A DNA stretch of 64,000 nucleotides from Bacteroidales bacterium UBA5287 (GTDB lineage: Bacteria > Bacteroidota > Bacteroidia > Bacteroidales > Dysgonomonadaceae), in contig DHSL01000017.1 in assembly GCA_002411345.1 (NCBI GenBank), forward strand, positions 140,833-204,832, in the 5' to 3' direction. Each line of letters begins with the position of its first letter. Within the stretch, counting starts at the first letter, position 1. The notes below the pieces were generated by a model. It had not been told where the DNA came from. It ran no database searches and saw only the letters and a list, made by a program, of their open reading frames with translations. Both the position numbers and the translations under genes were made by a program. This document shows, piece by piece, positions 1 through 8,426 of this stretch.

Positions 1-102
1 TCAGGAGGACACGGGTATGGACTTCGGAATACAGGTGATTTAGTGAATGAGTGGCCTTTCAGGGCAATGAGTTGGCTTCGCGATATTGGTATGGTAGAAT
101 AA
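1..102 (+). CDS. C-terminal end of an alpha/beta-hydrolase (esterase-like), partial
   Basis: An open frame enters from the left edge and stops with TAA at 100-102, giving only 33 residues. It contains Gly-Gly-His-Gly-Tyr-Gly near the start and a Trp-rich end (WPFRAMSWL). This resembles the C-terminal end of acetylxylan-esterase-like or BD-FAE-like alpha/beta hydrolases, where the catalytic His sits in a GGHG-type motif followed by a W...WL helix. The rest of the gene lies outside the window, so the family call is tentative. It converges on the YcxB-like gene. Confidence 0.45.
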   Translation, partial: SGGHGYGLRNTGDLVNEWPFRAMSWLRDIGMVE

Positions 103-111
103 TTATCTAAG

Positions 112-582
112 TTATCGAGGACCTATTTGCGAATAAAAAGCATTTAGAAAATATTCCTCATCTTCCAAATTCATAAAAGATGATTTTGGAATATTCAGAA
201 ATGACTGATCAGAAAGATATAGTAAATAATGATCTTTGGTTTCATGTTTATTCTTAAATCGTGATTTATAGATTACCCTATCGGTACCGTCATCAAATTT
301 TATCACTATTTTATCGCTGTCAATTTCATAGAATTTGCCATTTTTCAAGAAAGCATTACTTCGTGAACGCGAAACGGAATACAGTTGAAAAACAGATATC
401 AGGGGAGAAGCTATAACTAATAACAATAAGACAAGATTTACAAGGTCTCGCAAAATTGTAAAAGAGATGAGGATAAGCACAATAAACAACAGATGAATCC
501 ATAATTTTGGCATGAATTTGCTTTGTATCAGCAATATGAATATATCTTTTTCAGTTAGTTGAATTCTTTTTGTGCTAATCAT
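112..582 (-). CDS. YcxB-like two-pass membrane protein
   Basis: 156 residues. Two adjacent hydrophobic segments (about 27-43 and 47-65) are followed by a soluble domain of about 85 residues with the strands ...FYEIDSDKIVIKF... and ...HYLLYLSDQSFLNIPK.... This arrangement, two membrane helices and then a small beta-rich C-terminal domain ending in a predicted helix, matches the YcxB-like family. The function of that family is unknown. It lies downstream of the GIN-domain gene on the same strand but is separated from it by a terminator hairpin, so it probably has its own promoter. Confidence 0.6.
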   Translation of the reverse strand: MISTKRIQLTEKDIFILLIQSKFMPKLWIHLLFIVLILISFTILRDLVNLVLLLLVIASPLISVFQLYSVSRSRSNAFLKNGKFYEIDSDKIVIKFDDGTDRVIYKSRFKNKHETKDHYLLYLSDQSFLNIPKSSFMNLEDEEYFLNAFYSQIGPR

Positions 583-620
583 TTTTGCTTTTTTTTATTT
601 CGATGTAAATATAATAAAAA

Positions 621-652
621 TAAACGGATACTTTCTATCAAGCATCCGTTTA
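621..652 (-). terminator. Rho-independent terminator of the GIN-domain gene
   Basis: A 9-bp inverted repeat (taaacggat at 621-629, atccgttta at 644-652) is followed on the minus strand by a T-rich run (the A-rich stretch at 608-620). It lies 39 bases beyond the stop of the GIN-domain gene. Confidence 0.7.
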
Positions 653-690
653 ATAAGTGTCTACTTTAAATAGTAGTTATGAAGAGTAAG

Positions 691-1416
691 TTAATCACCT
701 GATTTTATTGAGCCAATACCGTCTTTGTGTAAAGCTTTAATATTGGGATTTCCATAATAAGTAACGCTGCCAATACCGCTTGCATATAATTCTATATCTC
801 TTGAAGCATAGCATTTTACGCTGCCAACACCATTTGAATGTACAATTACATCTTTGGAGTTTAAGTTCTTTGCATCCACGTTTCCCACGCCATCACTATT
901 TAATTCTGCAAATACAGCGCTTCCTGACAGTATAATATTTCCCACGCCATCGGAATTTACTTTGACATTACCAACATAGAGATCATCAGCTTTAAAATTC
1001 CCAACTCCATTGGATTCTATGAGTAATTCATCTGTATCTATTTTCCCTTTAAGCGTTATATTGCCCACGCCATCATTTCTAACATGATTTATTTGAGATG
1101 AATTTACCCAGACTGTGAGCTTAGAGTTGGTTTTTTTGAATCTTTTTTTAATCGACGACTTCATACTTAATTTAAGTTCACCGTTACTGACTTCAACAGT
1201 CAACGCATTAATCAGGTCTTGACTACCTTCCGCTCTTACTGAGCTGTTGTTTGACTGAGTAATGATTATATTTCCTATCATATCAGATTTTATGGAATTG
1301 AATTCCTGAACCTGAAAATTTTTAGCAGTAGTTCGTTGTTGACCGCTTATGGTCTGACTAATCATAATTGTTGAAATTATAAATGTCGATAGTAGGATTA
1401 ATTTTTTTGGGCTCAT
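691..1416 (-). CDS. Exported head GIN domain (DUF2807) protein
   Basis: 241 residues. The N-terminus is a signal peptide (basic KK, then a hydrophobic run to about residue 24) with likely cleavage at SG|QQ, leaving Gln at +1. The mature part matches the 'putative auto-transporter adhesin, head GIN domain' family. A short motif recurs every 18-21 residues: DGVGN 115, NGVGN 136, DGVGN 156, DGVGN 175, NGVGS 195, SGIGS 213, DGIGS 232. This fits a right-handed beta-helix with one turn per repeat. It has its own promoter (1517-1548) and terminator (621-652), so it is monocistronic. The role of the family is not established; surface or periplasmic location is inferred from the signal peptide. Confidence 0.82.
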   Translation of the reverse strand: MSPKKLILLSTFIISTIMISQTISGQQRTTAKNFQVQEFNSIKSDMIGNIIITQSNNSSVRAEGSQDLINALTVEVSNGELKLSMKSSIKKRFKKTNSKLTVWVNSSQINHVRNDGVGNITLKGKIDTDELLIESNGVGNFKADDLYVGNVKVNSDGVGNIILSGSAVFAELNSDGVGNVDAKNLNSKDVIVHSNGVGSVKCYASRDIELYASGIGSVTYYGNPNIKALHKDGIGSIKSGD

Positions 1417-1516
1417 ATCTTTTAATTATTAGTTTAAATATCTACAAATAAGACAAATGATTTAGTTATCCGGTTACAAAATATTGGATATTTAATTTAC
1501 AATATTTCAACCGGCA

Positions 1517-1548
1517 CAAAGGTATATATAAACATTGTACTGTGCAAA
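1517..1548 (-). promoter_or_regulatory. Bacteroidota-type promoter for the GIN-domain gene
   Basis: On the minus strand a -33 TTTG (CAAA at 1545-1548 on +) and a -7 TACCTTTG (CAAAGGTA at 1517-1524) are separated by 20 bases. This matches the TTTG-N19/21-TAnnTTTG consensus for the primary sigma factor of Bacteroidota. Transcription would start near 1510, leaving a leader of about 90 nt. Confidence 0.7.
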
Positions 1549-1600
1549 ACATACTACTATAAACATTTAGTGTGTTAATTATATTTAACGTGATTATTCA

Positions 1601-1636
1601 ATAAAAAAGAAGGTGCACTAATAATTAATGCACCTT
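1601..1636 (-). terminator. Rho-independent terminator of the catalase gene
   Basis: 8-bp stem aaggtgca (1610-1617) / tgcacctt (1629-1636), followed on the minus strand by a T run (A run at 1602-1609). It starts 22 bases past the catalase stop. Confidence 0.75.
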
Positions 1637-1657
1637 ATATAATAATGAACTGTCAAA

Positions 1658-3163
1658 CTAATTAATTTCTGCCTTCTCGCACGAAATATTCATTGCATCT
1701 GCCAAGCCTTTACCGTAGGCAGGATCTGCTTTGTAACAGTTTTGTATATGTCTGATCTTAATAAATTCTTCAACGCCATGCATGTTTCTAGAGGTATTGG
1801 CAAACAGTCGTTGTTGTTCATCTTGTTTCATCAAGCGGAACAATTTGCCTGGTTGCGTGAAATAGTCGCTATCATCTTCACGGAAATTCCATCGTTTAAT
1901 GTTACCGTTTACCTTTTCCTCTATTTCGTTAAATTCAGGTTGTTCGATCCATACTCCATAACTGTTCGGTTCATAGTGTAAAGTGGCACCTTGGTTGCCA
2001 TCCACACGCATTTGTCCGTCTCGATGGTAGTTGTTATATGCTGATTTATCGACCCCTTTTGGTTGGTTTACCTGAATTTGATGATGATTTACGCCTAAGC
2101 GATATCGTTGAGCATCACCATAAGAGAAAAGTCTTCCTTGCAACATTTTATCGGGTGAAAAGCTGATTCCAGGTACAACATTGGCGGGGTTGAATGCTGC
2201 TTGTTCAACATCTTGAAAATAGTTGTCAGGATTACGATTCAATTCGAATTCTCCGACAGGAATCAGAGAGAATTCACCGTGATACCATACTTTTGTAAGA
2301 TCAAAAGGATTGAAAGGCATGTTATTTGCTTGTTCTTCCGTCATGATCTGTACATACATTTTCCATTTTGGGAAGTCTCCTTTTTCAATAGATTCAAAAA
2401 GATCACGCTGATTACTTTCTCTATCTTTTCCAACTATCTTTTCTGCATCTTCATCTGTGAGATATTCAATGCCTTGTTGAGTCACGAAATGAAATTTAAC
2501 CCAATGTCGTACATTTTGTGCGTTGATGAAGCTGAATGTGTGACTACCAAAACCATGCATGTGGCGATAGCTTCTTGGAATACCCCGATCGCTCATTGTG
2601 ATTGTAACTTGATGAAGAGCTTCGGGAAGACTTGACCAAAAATCCCAGTTTGCGTTTGCATCGCGCATATTTGTATAAGGATTACGTTTGACAGCGTGGT
2701 TTAGATCCGGAAATTTCAAAGGATCTCGGAAGAAGAATACAGGAGTATTATTTCCTACTAAATCCCAATTACCTTCTTCAGTATAAAACTTCATTGCGAA
2801 ACCCCGGATATCTCTTTCGGCATCTGCAGCTCCGCGTTCTCCTGCAACGGTTGAGAAGCGGACAAACATTGCTGTTTGTTTTCCGATCTCAGAAAAGATC
2901 TTTGCTTTTGTGTATTTCGTAATGTCGTGTGTTACAGTGAAAGTACCAAATGCACCAGATCCTTTAGCATGCATTCTTCTTTCGGGAATTACTTCACGGT
3001 CGAAGTGCGCTAATTTTTCTAAAAACCATACATCTTGAAGCATCATTGGGCCACGTGGACCTACTGTCATTGAATCTTGATTATTTCCCACAGGTGCGCC
3101 AGTTACAGTGGTAAGCTTCTTCTGGTTTTCCGTTTGTTTTTTCTTTCTATGTTCTTTTTCCAT
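1658..3163 (-). CDS. katA: Catalase, small-subunit (clade 3) heme enzyme
   Basis: 501 residues, the normal length for a monofunctional small-subunit catalase, which converts hydrogen peroxide to water and oxygen. The distal His is His65 in the RRMHAKGSGAFG motif. The catalytic Asn is in DLVGNNTPVFF (138-139). The proximal heme ligand is Tyr348 in RLFSYGDAQRY. No signal peptide, so cytoplasmic. The lysine-rich N-terminal 18 residues precede the usual start of the fold, and the first Met is accepted because the reading is continuous and typical. The gene stands alone with its own terminator. A catalase fits an anaerobe that tolerates some oxygen; no OxyR is nearby. Confidence 0.97.
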   Translation of the reverse strand: MEKEHRKKKQTENQKKLTTVTGAPVGNNQDSMTVGPRGPMMLQDVWFLEKLAHFDREVIPERRMHAKGSGAFGTFTVTHDITKYTKAKIFSEIGKQTAMFVRFSTVAGERGAADAERDIRGFAMKFYTEEGNWDLVGNNTPVFFFRDPLKFPDLNHAVKRNPYTNMRDANANWDFWSSLPEALHQVTITMSDRGIPRSYRHMHGFGSHTFSFINAQNVRHWVKFHFVTQQGIEYLTDEDAEKIVGKDRESNQRDLFESIEKGDFPKWKMYVQIMTEEQANNMPFNPFDLTKVWYHGEFSLIPVGEFELNRNPDNYFQDVEQAAFNPANVVPGISFSPDKMLQGRLFSYGDAQRYRLGVNHHQIQVNQPKGVDKSAYNNYHRDGQMRVDGNQGATLHYEPNSYGVWIEQPEFNEIEEKVNGNIKRWNFREDDSDYFTQPGKLFRLMKQDEQQRLFANTSRNMHGVEEFIKIRHIQNCYKADPAYGKGLADAMNISCEKAEIN

Positions 3164-3247
3164 AATTGAACTGTTAAATAGTTGTGTCTTAAAGGTTTGT
3201 TTACTATGTTTTTAACAGTCCAAATAAAGAATTGTTCTTATTTACAT

Positions 3248-3877
3248 CTATATTTTTTTGCCATCAAGTAAGCAGAAAGAATAACCTTCTTTAATCAGCC
3301 ATTCTATGGATTTCGGTAAAGCATATCGCAAATTCTTTTCCGCTTTCAACGAATCATGAAAAACTATAATAGAGCCATTTCTGGTGTATCGTTTTACATT
3401 ATTGAATATCTCCTCTGGTGATTTTTTACTATTGTAATCACGTGTTACTACATCCCACATAATTATTTTGAAACCTAATCTCTGCAACTCTATTAATTGA
3501 TGAATTCGCATATGTCCGTGAGGTGGACGGAAAAGGTCAGTATCCATCAGTAATTGTTGTTTTTGTGTATTTGATACAAATTCATTTGTCCTTGTTTTTA
3601 TTCCCTGAATATGATTGAAAGTGTGATTACCTGTTTTGTGTCCTTCTTTAAGCAACATTTGGTAAATTTCCGGGTGTTTGCGAATATTATCGCCAACACA
3701 AAAAAAAGTTGCCTTAATATTGTACTTTCTCAGAATTTCAAGTACCCATGGAGTTATTTCGGGAACCGGTCCATCATCGAACGTGAGGTATACAACTTTT
3801 TTGCCTTCGACAGGTAAGAGCCATTTGGCGTTTGGGAATAAAAGACGATAAATTGCAGGGGGTTGTTCTATCAACAT
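3248..3877 (-). CDS. Polysaccharide deacetylase (NodB-like, CE4)
   Basis: The open frame reaches back to 3919, but its first 14 codons lie in a terminator hairpin (3890-3926), so I start it at the Met at 3877, giving 209 residues. In this numbering the NodB metal and base residues are Asp34-Asp35 (TFDDGP), His85 and His89 (GNHTFNH). RPPHGH follows at 117-122, and the C-terminal catalytic His is 174 (VFHDS). The protein is a minimal NodB domain without an obvious signal peptide, preceded by about 28 residues. The family removes acetyl or formyl groups from glycans such as peptidoglycan or chitooligosaccharides; the substrate here is unknown. Confidence 0.88.
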   Translation of the reverse strand: MLIEQPPAIYRLLFPNAKWLLPVEGKKVVYLTFDDGPVPEITPWVLEILRKYNIKATFFCVGDNIRKHPEIYQMLLKEGHKTGNHTFNHIQGIKTRTNEFVSNTQKQQLLMDTDLFRPPHGHMRIHQLIELQRLGFKIIMWDVVTRDYNSKKSPEEIFNNVKRYTRNGSIIVFHDSLKAEKNLRYALPKSIEWLIKEGYSFCLLDGKKI

Positions 3878-3889
3878 ACCTAATATAAA

Positions 3890-3926
3890 AAAACCATTGG
3901 CGGGAAAAATGCCCGCCAATGGTTTT
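3890..3926 (-). terminator. Strong rho-independent terminator after the GT117 gene
   Basis: 12-bp perfect stem (3893-3904 with 3912-3923), 7-base loop, extended by A/T pairs and followed on the minus strand by a run of eight T. It begins 14 bases beyond the stop of the GT117 gene and overlaps the spurious 5' extension of the deacetylase reading frame. Confidence 0.85.
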
Positions 3927-3939
3927 ACAATGTTAAAAG

Positions 3940-6900
3940 TTATTTGTTTGCTGTTTGGCTATATTGTTGAAATAGCTCGGGACTATATTGTTGCATCATC
4001 TTTAATGCAGATCCCATTATTTCTGCTTCTAATGTGATTTTGGTTGTATCATCTGTATTTGGAGCAGGTGTAGACGAAGAAGCTGTGAGAGATTGATATC
4101 CCATTATAGCGCTGTTTGTTAATTCTTTAAGGATTATATCGCCCATAAATGGAAGACCTTGCATATAATATGTTTGAGCACGTTGTAACAGCTCTTGTGA
4201 ACGCGTATTATATTTTTTCTTATCAAATCTTTGATAAACTGAATTGATCATTAACAAAGGATTGAGATTGTCGTACACAATATCACTAGAAGTATTTGCC
4301 ATTTGTTGAGGTTTCAGTCTATCGTACCAGCTGAGGTTCTTCAGAATTCTATCTTCAATAGATTCTATCAGTGCTTTGCCTTTTTTATTTTCACCAATCT
4401 GAAAATAATTTCTGGCCAAAATTACACCATCAGTTGAATACGGAACAATACTTCCGGGTAGTGAACCTGTGCATTTATCCAATGCTAAAAGTGCTTTATC
4501 ATTTTTCCCTTCTTCAATTAATTTATCAATTAATTGTGTAAAGAATAATCTGACTGTAGAGACCATTCTTCTACCTGTTTCGTCAACATAAATATCAGGA
4601 TTTGTATCTAGTCCACCCCATCTAAATTTATTAACCATATTATCAAAAGCGACTTCTGTGTTGATACCTCCTTCTAATTGCTCACCAGGAACAACTCTAT
4701 ATGTAAGTCCAACAAGTGAAAGTTGGTCCATTAAATTTACATAAAGACTTCTATCTACCGTAGTCGCAAAATATATAGGTCTTTCCCAATTATCATTATT
4801 TACTGTTTTAAGCATTTCCAATAACATGAGTTCTTGGAGGAAGATTGCTTGTTTGTTATTTAAGTTGTAGACAAATTTATCTGTAGGCTTTGAATTCAGC
4901 GATTTCCAGTCGACTTTTGAAGTGTCAATTGGTGCTACAAGTGTACTTCCAGGAATAATTGCCACATTCTCAATAAATGGATTCGCTGCATAAGAAGTGT
5001 TAGTCTTTAATTTCTCAAGTGTTTCATTAAGTGAAATCGTATCTTTGAAACTTGCAGCATCGTAATACTGACTATAAGAAATTGATGGAATATTGCTTTT
5101 TTTAAGAGCTGATTCAATTTGCTGTTTTGTTATTATATATACCGGTGCCGCTGATTCAGCCCAATATTGTGCTCTTGACCATTCTATAGGAAGTGGAGAA
5201 GATTCGTATGCCGAACGTTTCATTTGGTCAATATACCACTGAGTGTTAAGGAATTGCAGGTTTGACACACGTACATCTGTTCGATATCCTTCAACTTCCT
5301 GAGCATACCATAATGGATATGTATCGTTATCGCCATTTGTGAATATTATGCCGTTTGGTTCCACGCAGCTGAGATAGTTCATTCCCATATCTCTGGCTAA
5401 AGTACGGTTGGAACGATCGTGATCATCCCAGTTTTGAGTTCCCATTAGCACTGGAACTACCATACAAAGTAGAGTAGCAGCAATTGCAGAAACCTTAGTA
5501 TTCTTGATATATTTTCTTAAGAATTTTCCCACACCTGCAACCCCGATACCTATCCAAATAGCAAAAGCATAAAACGATCCAGCATAAGCATAGTCACGTT
5601 CACGAGGTTCAAATGGTTTTTGGTTCAAGTATAAAACAATTGCTATACCAGTCATAAAGAATAGTGTGAATACTATTAAAAAGTTTCTTCTTCCTTTCTT
5701 TTTTAGATTCAACTGATAAACCAAGCCAATGATACCCAAAATGAAAGGCAACATGAAATATACGTTTCTTCCTTTATTATCTGAGACATCGGGAGCTATT
5801 TCGTCTTGAGGTCCAAGTCCTAACACTTTATTGTCGATGAAAGGTATTCCTGTAATCCAGTTTCCTTTTGTCATGCCTCCATCTCCCTGAATATCGTTTT
5901 GTCTACCGGAGAAATTCCAGAAAAAGTACCGCCAATACATATAATTAAGCTGGTAATTAAAAAGGAATTTTATATTTTGTGCTAAAGTAGGTTGTTTGTT
6001 TTTATCTGTAACCCCAGCCCAATCTTTATAACCCCTGAAATGAATGTCTTCACCAGAGTGCATTCTGGGGAAAAGCATTGTGTTATTAAATTTATATGAG
6101 TCGACAGCATCTTTTACAATATATTTATCTTTTTGATCAGCTGAGGTTTTTACAGCACGTTCATATTGTTTTTTTGTTTTATAAATAGCCGTACCATTTC
6201 CGTCACGTTCAATCTGTGATGCATAAGTCTGACCATAAATAAGCGGAGTGTCGCCGTATTGTTCTCTGTTTAAGTAGCTTCCCAAAGAAAATACATCTTC
6301 AGGTGAGTTTAAGTCGAGTGGTGGATTCGCTGATGAGCGAATAGGTATTAACAAATATGCTGAGAATCCAATCAAAATAACTAAAAGGCATGATGATGCC
6401 AAATTGATAAGTTTTATATTAGTATTCTCTTTTCTGAATATAAAATATGCGGCCACAACGATTATTAATACCCATAACCATATTGAACTTCCAATAAATA
6501 GAATTCCTGAAAGTGCCAAACTTGTTATGAAAGCTAATTTAGCACGTTTAAAGTTTATATTTTCTTTAAATGTTTCATAAAGAGTCCAAGCAATGCTTGC
6601 TGTTAATATAATAAAGTATACTAATACGCCGCTGTTATATGATAATCCAAGAGTATTTACAAAAAACAATTCAAACCAGCCACCAACTTTAGTGAATCCA
6701 GGTATGATGCCGTACATTAATATCAGAATCAGGCCAAATGAAATAAGGATAGCATTTAAAACTCCTTTCCATGATGTTTCTTTTGATTTCCGGAAATAGT
6801 AAACTAATGCGATTGCAGGTATGCACAGTAAGTTTAATAAGTGTACACCAATTGAAAGTCCCATTATATAAGCAATAAGGACCAACCATTTTTCTGAATG

Positions 6901-7416
6901 AGGTTTGTCTGCATTTTCTTCCCATTTAAGAATGAGCCAAAATACAAGTGCTGTAAGCATTGAAGAAAAAGCATATACTTCACCTTCAACTGCTGAATAC
7001 CAGAATGTGTCTGAAAAAGTGTAAGTTAATGCACCTACTAGTCCGCTACCAATTACAATAAGTGTTTGTGCAAATGTGATTGTTTGTTCATCATTTTTTA
7101 AAACAAGTTTTTTAGTTAGATGTGTAATTGTCCAAAATAAAAACAAGATAGTGAATGCACTTAGTAGAGCAGACATTATATTCACCATTTTTGCTACTTG
7201 TGAAAGATTTGAAGCAAATTGTGTGAAAAGATTTCCCACTAACATAAAGATAGGAGCTCCAGGTGGATGTCCAACTTCCAATTTAAATGCAGAAGTAATA
7301 AATTCTCCACAATCCCAAAAACTTGCAGTAGGTTCAATTGTAAGTAAATAAACAATTGCTGCTATAGCAAAAACCACCAATCCTGTGATTCGGTTGATTT
7401 GTTTATAATTAGTCAT
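3940..7416 (-). CDS. GT117/DUF2723 multi-pass membrane protein, probable protein O-mannosyltransferase-like glycosyltransferase
   Basis: 1158 residues from the Met at 7416. The frame is open to 7464, but a -7 promoter element at 7462-7469 overlaps that upper start. The N-terminal half carries roughly a dozen membrane helices. The first periplasmic loop holds EPTASFWDCGEF, the acidic motif typical of the DUF2723/TMEM260 (GT117) GT-C family. Further conserved-looking blocks are KPFEPRERDYAYAG and TNGDNDTYPLWYAQEVEGYRTD, which lead into a soluble C-terminal domain of about 450 residues. Family knowledge suggests transfer of mannose or a related sugar from a lipid-linked donor to exported proteins. 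No other O-glycosylation genes lie next to it. Confidence 0.85.
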   Translation of the reverse strand: MTNYKQINRITGLVVFAIAAIVYLLTIEPTASFWDCGEFITSAFKLEVGHPPGAPIFMLVGNLFTQFASNLSQVAKMVNIMSALLSAFTILFLFWTITHLTKKLVLKNDEQTITFAQTLIVIGSGLVGALTYTFSDTFWYSAVEGEVYAFSSMLTALVFWLILKWEENADKPHSEKWLVLIAYIMGLSIGVHLLNLLCIPAIALVYYFRKSKETSWKGVLNAILISFGLILILMYGIIPGFTKVGGWFELFFVNTLGLSYNSGVLVYFIILTASIAWTLYETFKENINFKRAKLAFITSLALSGILFIGSSIWLWVLIIVVAAYFIFRKENTNIKLINLASSCLLVILIGFSAYLLIPIRSSANPPLDLNSPEDVFSLGSYLNREQYGDTPLIYGQTYASQIERDGNGTAIYKTKKQYERAVKTSADQKDKYIVKDAVDSYKFNNTMLFPRMHSGEDIHFRGYKDWAGVTDKNKQPTLAQNIKFLFNYQLNYMYWRYFFWNFSGRQNDIQGDGGMTKGNWITGIPFIDNKVLGLGPQDEIAPDVSDNKGRNVYFMLPFILGIIGLVYQLNLKKKGRRNFLIVFTLFFMTGIAIVLYLNQKPFEPRERDYAYAGSFYAFAIWIGIGVAGVGKFLRKYIKNTKVSAIAATLLCMVVPVLMGTQNWDDHDRSNRTLARDMGMNYLSCVEPNGIIFTNGDNDTYPLWYAQEVEGYRTDVRVSNLQFLNTQWYIDQMKRSAYESSPLPIEWSRAQYWAESAAPVYIITKQQIESALKKSNIPSISYSQYYDAASFKDTISLNETLEKLKTNTSYAANPFIENVAIIPGSTLVAPIDTSKVDWKSLNSKPTDKFVYNLNNKQAIFLQELMLLEMLKTVNNDNWERPIYFATTVDRSLYVNLMDQLSLVGLTYRVVPGEQLEGGINTEVAFDNMVNKFRWGGLDTNPDIYVDETGRRMVSTVRLFFTQLIDKLIEEGKNDKALLALDKCTGSLPGSIVPYSTDGVILARNYFQIGENKKGKALIESIEDRILKNLSWYDRLKPQQMANTSSDIVYDNLNPLLMINSVYQRFDKKKYNTRSQELLQRAQTYYMQGLPFMGDIILKELTNSAIMGYQSLTASSSTPAPNTDDTTKITLEAEIMGSALKMMQQYSPELFQQYSQTANK

Positions 7417-7461
7417 TCTGATAAACGATTTTTTATTACGATTTAAATGAATTTTAAGGAG

Positions 7462-7469
7462 CAAAGATA
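7462..7469 (-). promoter_or_regulatory. -7 promoter element for the GT117 gene
   Basis: TATCTTTG on the minus strand (CAAAGATA at 7462-7469) fits TAnnTTTG. No good TTTG is seen about 20 bases upstream. It overlaps the most upstream ATG of the frame, which argues for translation starting at 7416. Confidence 0.5.
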
Positions 7470-7813
7470 AGATAAAACTATCATTAATCTAATTTTTTAT
7501 TCATTTAAACTTTAGATGTATTGCTTTTTATGTGACTATTGCAAACTTATTACTGTGATTTGTGAACCATTTGTAAATATATTTCAGAATTTATAATTGA
7601 ATTTTAATAATGAGGTCTGGATATTTTATTTGACTTGTTATTTACGTGCTGATTTACCTCCCTAATAAATGTAGGCTAATGTTAAAATAATAAAAGACGA
7701 GACCGGTGTAAGTAGTTCATTTAAATGCTTGATAGTCAACTGTGTATGTTGATTTTTCAGGGTGATAAATTCTGCTTGTCCATTTTTAATAAAGAAAAAT
7801 AGTTTGAATATTT

Positions 7814-7845
7814 TTTGCCAGTTAAAAATAAATAGTTTAATTTCG
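7814..7845 (+). promoter_or_regulatory. Promoter of ndk
   Basis: TTTG at 7814-7817 and TAATTTCG at 7838-7845 (one mismatch to TAnnTTTG) with a 20-base spacer. Start of transcription would be near 7852, about 60 nt before the ndk ATG. Confidence 0.5.
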
Positions 7846-7912
7846 AATCGATTATAGAAAAAAAGTTGTAATCAAGTTCTCTATTTAAGCCTTTAATTCG
7901 ATTTGTTGATCA

Positions 7913-8374
7913 ATGGAAGAAACATTAATCATTTTAAAGCCATCGGCAATTCAAAGGAGTTTGGTTGGTGAAGTGGTATCTAGATTTGAAAAGAAAGGAC
8001 TTCAATTAATAGGAATTAAGATGATGGTTTTATCTGACAACATTTTAAAAGAGCACTATGCTCATTTAGTAGAAAAGCCTTTTTTCGAAAGAATAAAGAA
8101 ATCGATGCAGGTAAGTCCTGTAATTGTAATGGCTCTTAAAGGAGTTGATGCAGTTAAAGTCGTAAGAGAAATGTCCGGTACTACAAACGGAAGAACAGCT
8201 GTTGCCGGTACAATTAGGGGTGATTATAGCATGAGTGTTCAGGAAAATATTATTCATGCTTCAGATACTCCAGAAAACGCAAAAGTTGAATTAATGCGTT
8301 TTTTTAAGAACGAAGAATTATTTGAATACTCTCTAATTACTCTCTGCAGTTTATATGCTAATGATGAGTATTGA
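7913..8374 (+). CDS. ndk: Nucleoside diphosphate kinase
   Basis: 153 residues, the normal Ndk length. The enzyme passes the gamma phosphate from ATP to nucleoside diphosphates through a phospho-His. That residue is His115 in NIIHASD. Other family marks are the N-terminal TLIILKPSA strand and the nucleotide-binding GTTNGRTAVAGTIRGDY stretch (89-105). Cytoplasmic. The 52-base gap to the M23 peptidase gene has no clear terminator, so read-through is possible. Confidence 0.97.
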   Translation: MEETLIILKPSAIQRSLVGEVVSRFEKKGLQLIGIKMMVLSDNILKEHYAHLVEKPFFERIKKSMQVSPVIVMALKGVDAVKVVREMSGTTNGRTAVAGTIRGDYSMSVQENIIHASDTPENAKVELMRFFKNEELFEYSLITLCSLYANDEY

Positions 8375-8426
8375 GTCATATAAAATTAAACTAATTAATA
8401 ATGTTTGATTTGTAAGGATATTTATT

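Larger units (their letters stand above)
7417..7912. other. Intergenic region between divergent GT117 and ndk genes
   Basis: About 500 bases with no credible coding frame on either strand, very AT-rich. It holds the two outward-facing promoters listed separately (7462-7469 leftward, 7814-7845 rightward). I see no tRNA, strong hairpin or repeat in the central part (7500-7800). Confidence 0.6.

Noticed and set aside
1742..2635. Long rightward frames (79 and 144 codons) opposite the catalase gene
   Set aside because: They lie fully inside a clear catalase gene on the other strand and have no recognisable domain.
3878..3919. N-terminal 14 residues of the deacetylase frame (MAGIFPANG...)
   Set aside because: These codons are the terminator hairpin of the GT117 gene, and the NodB fold does not need them.
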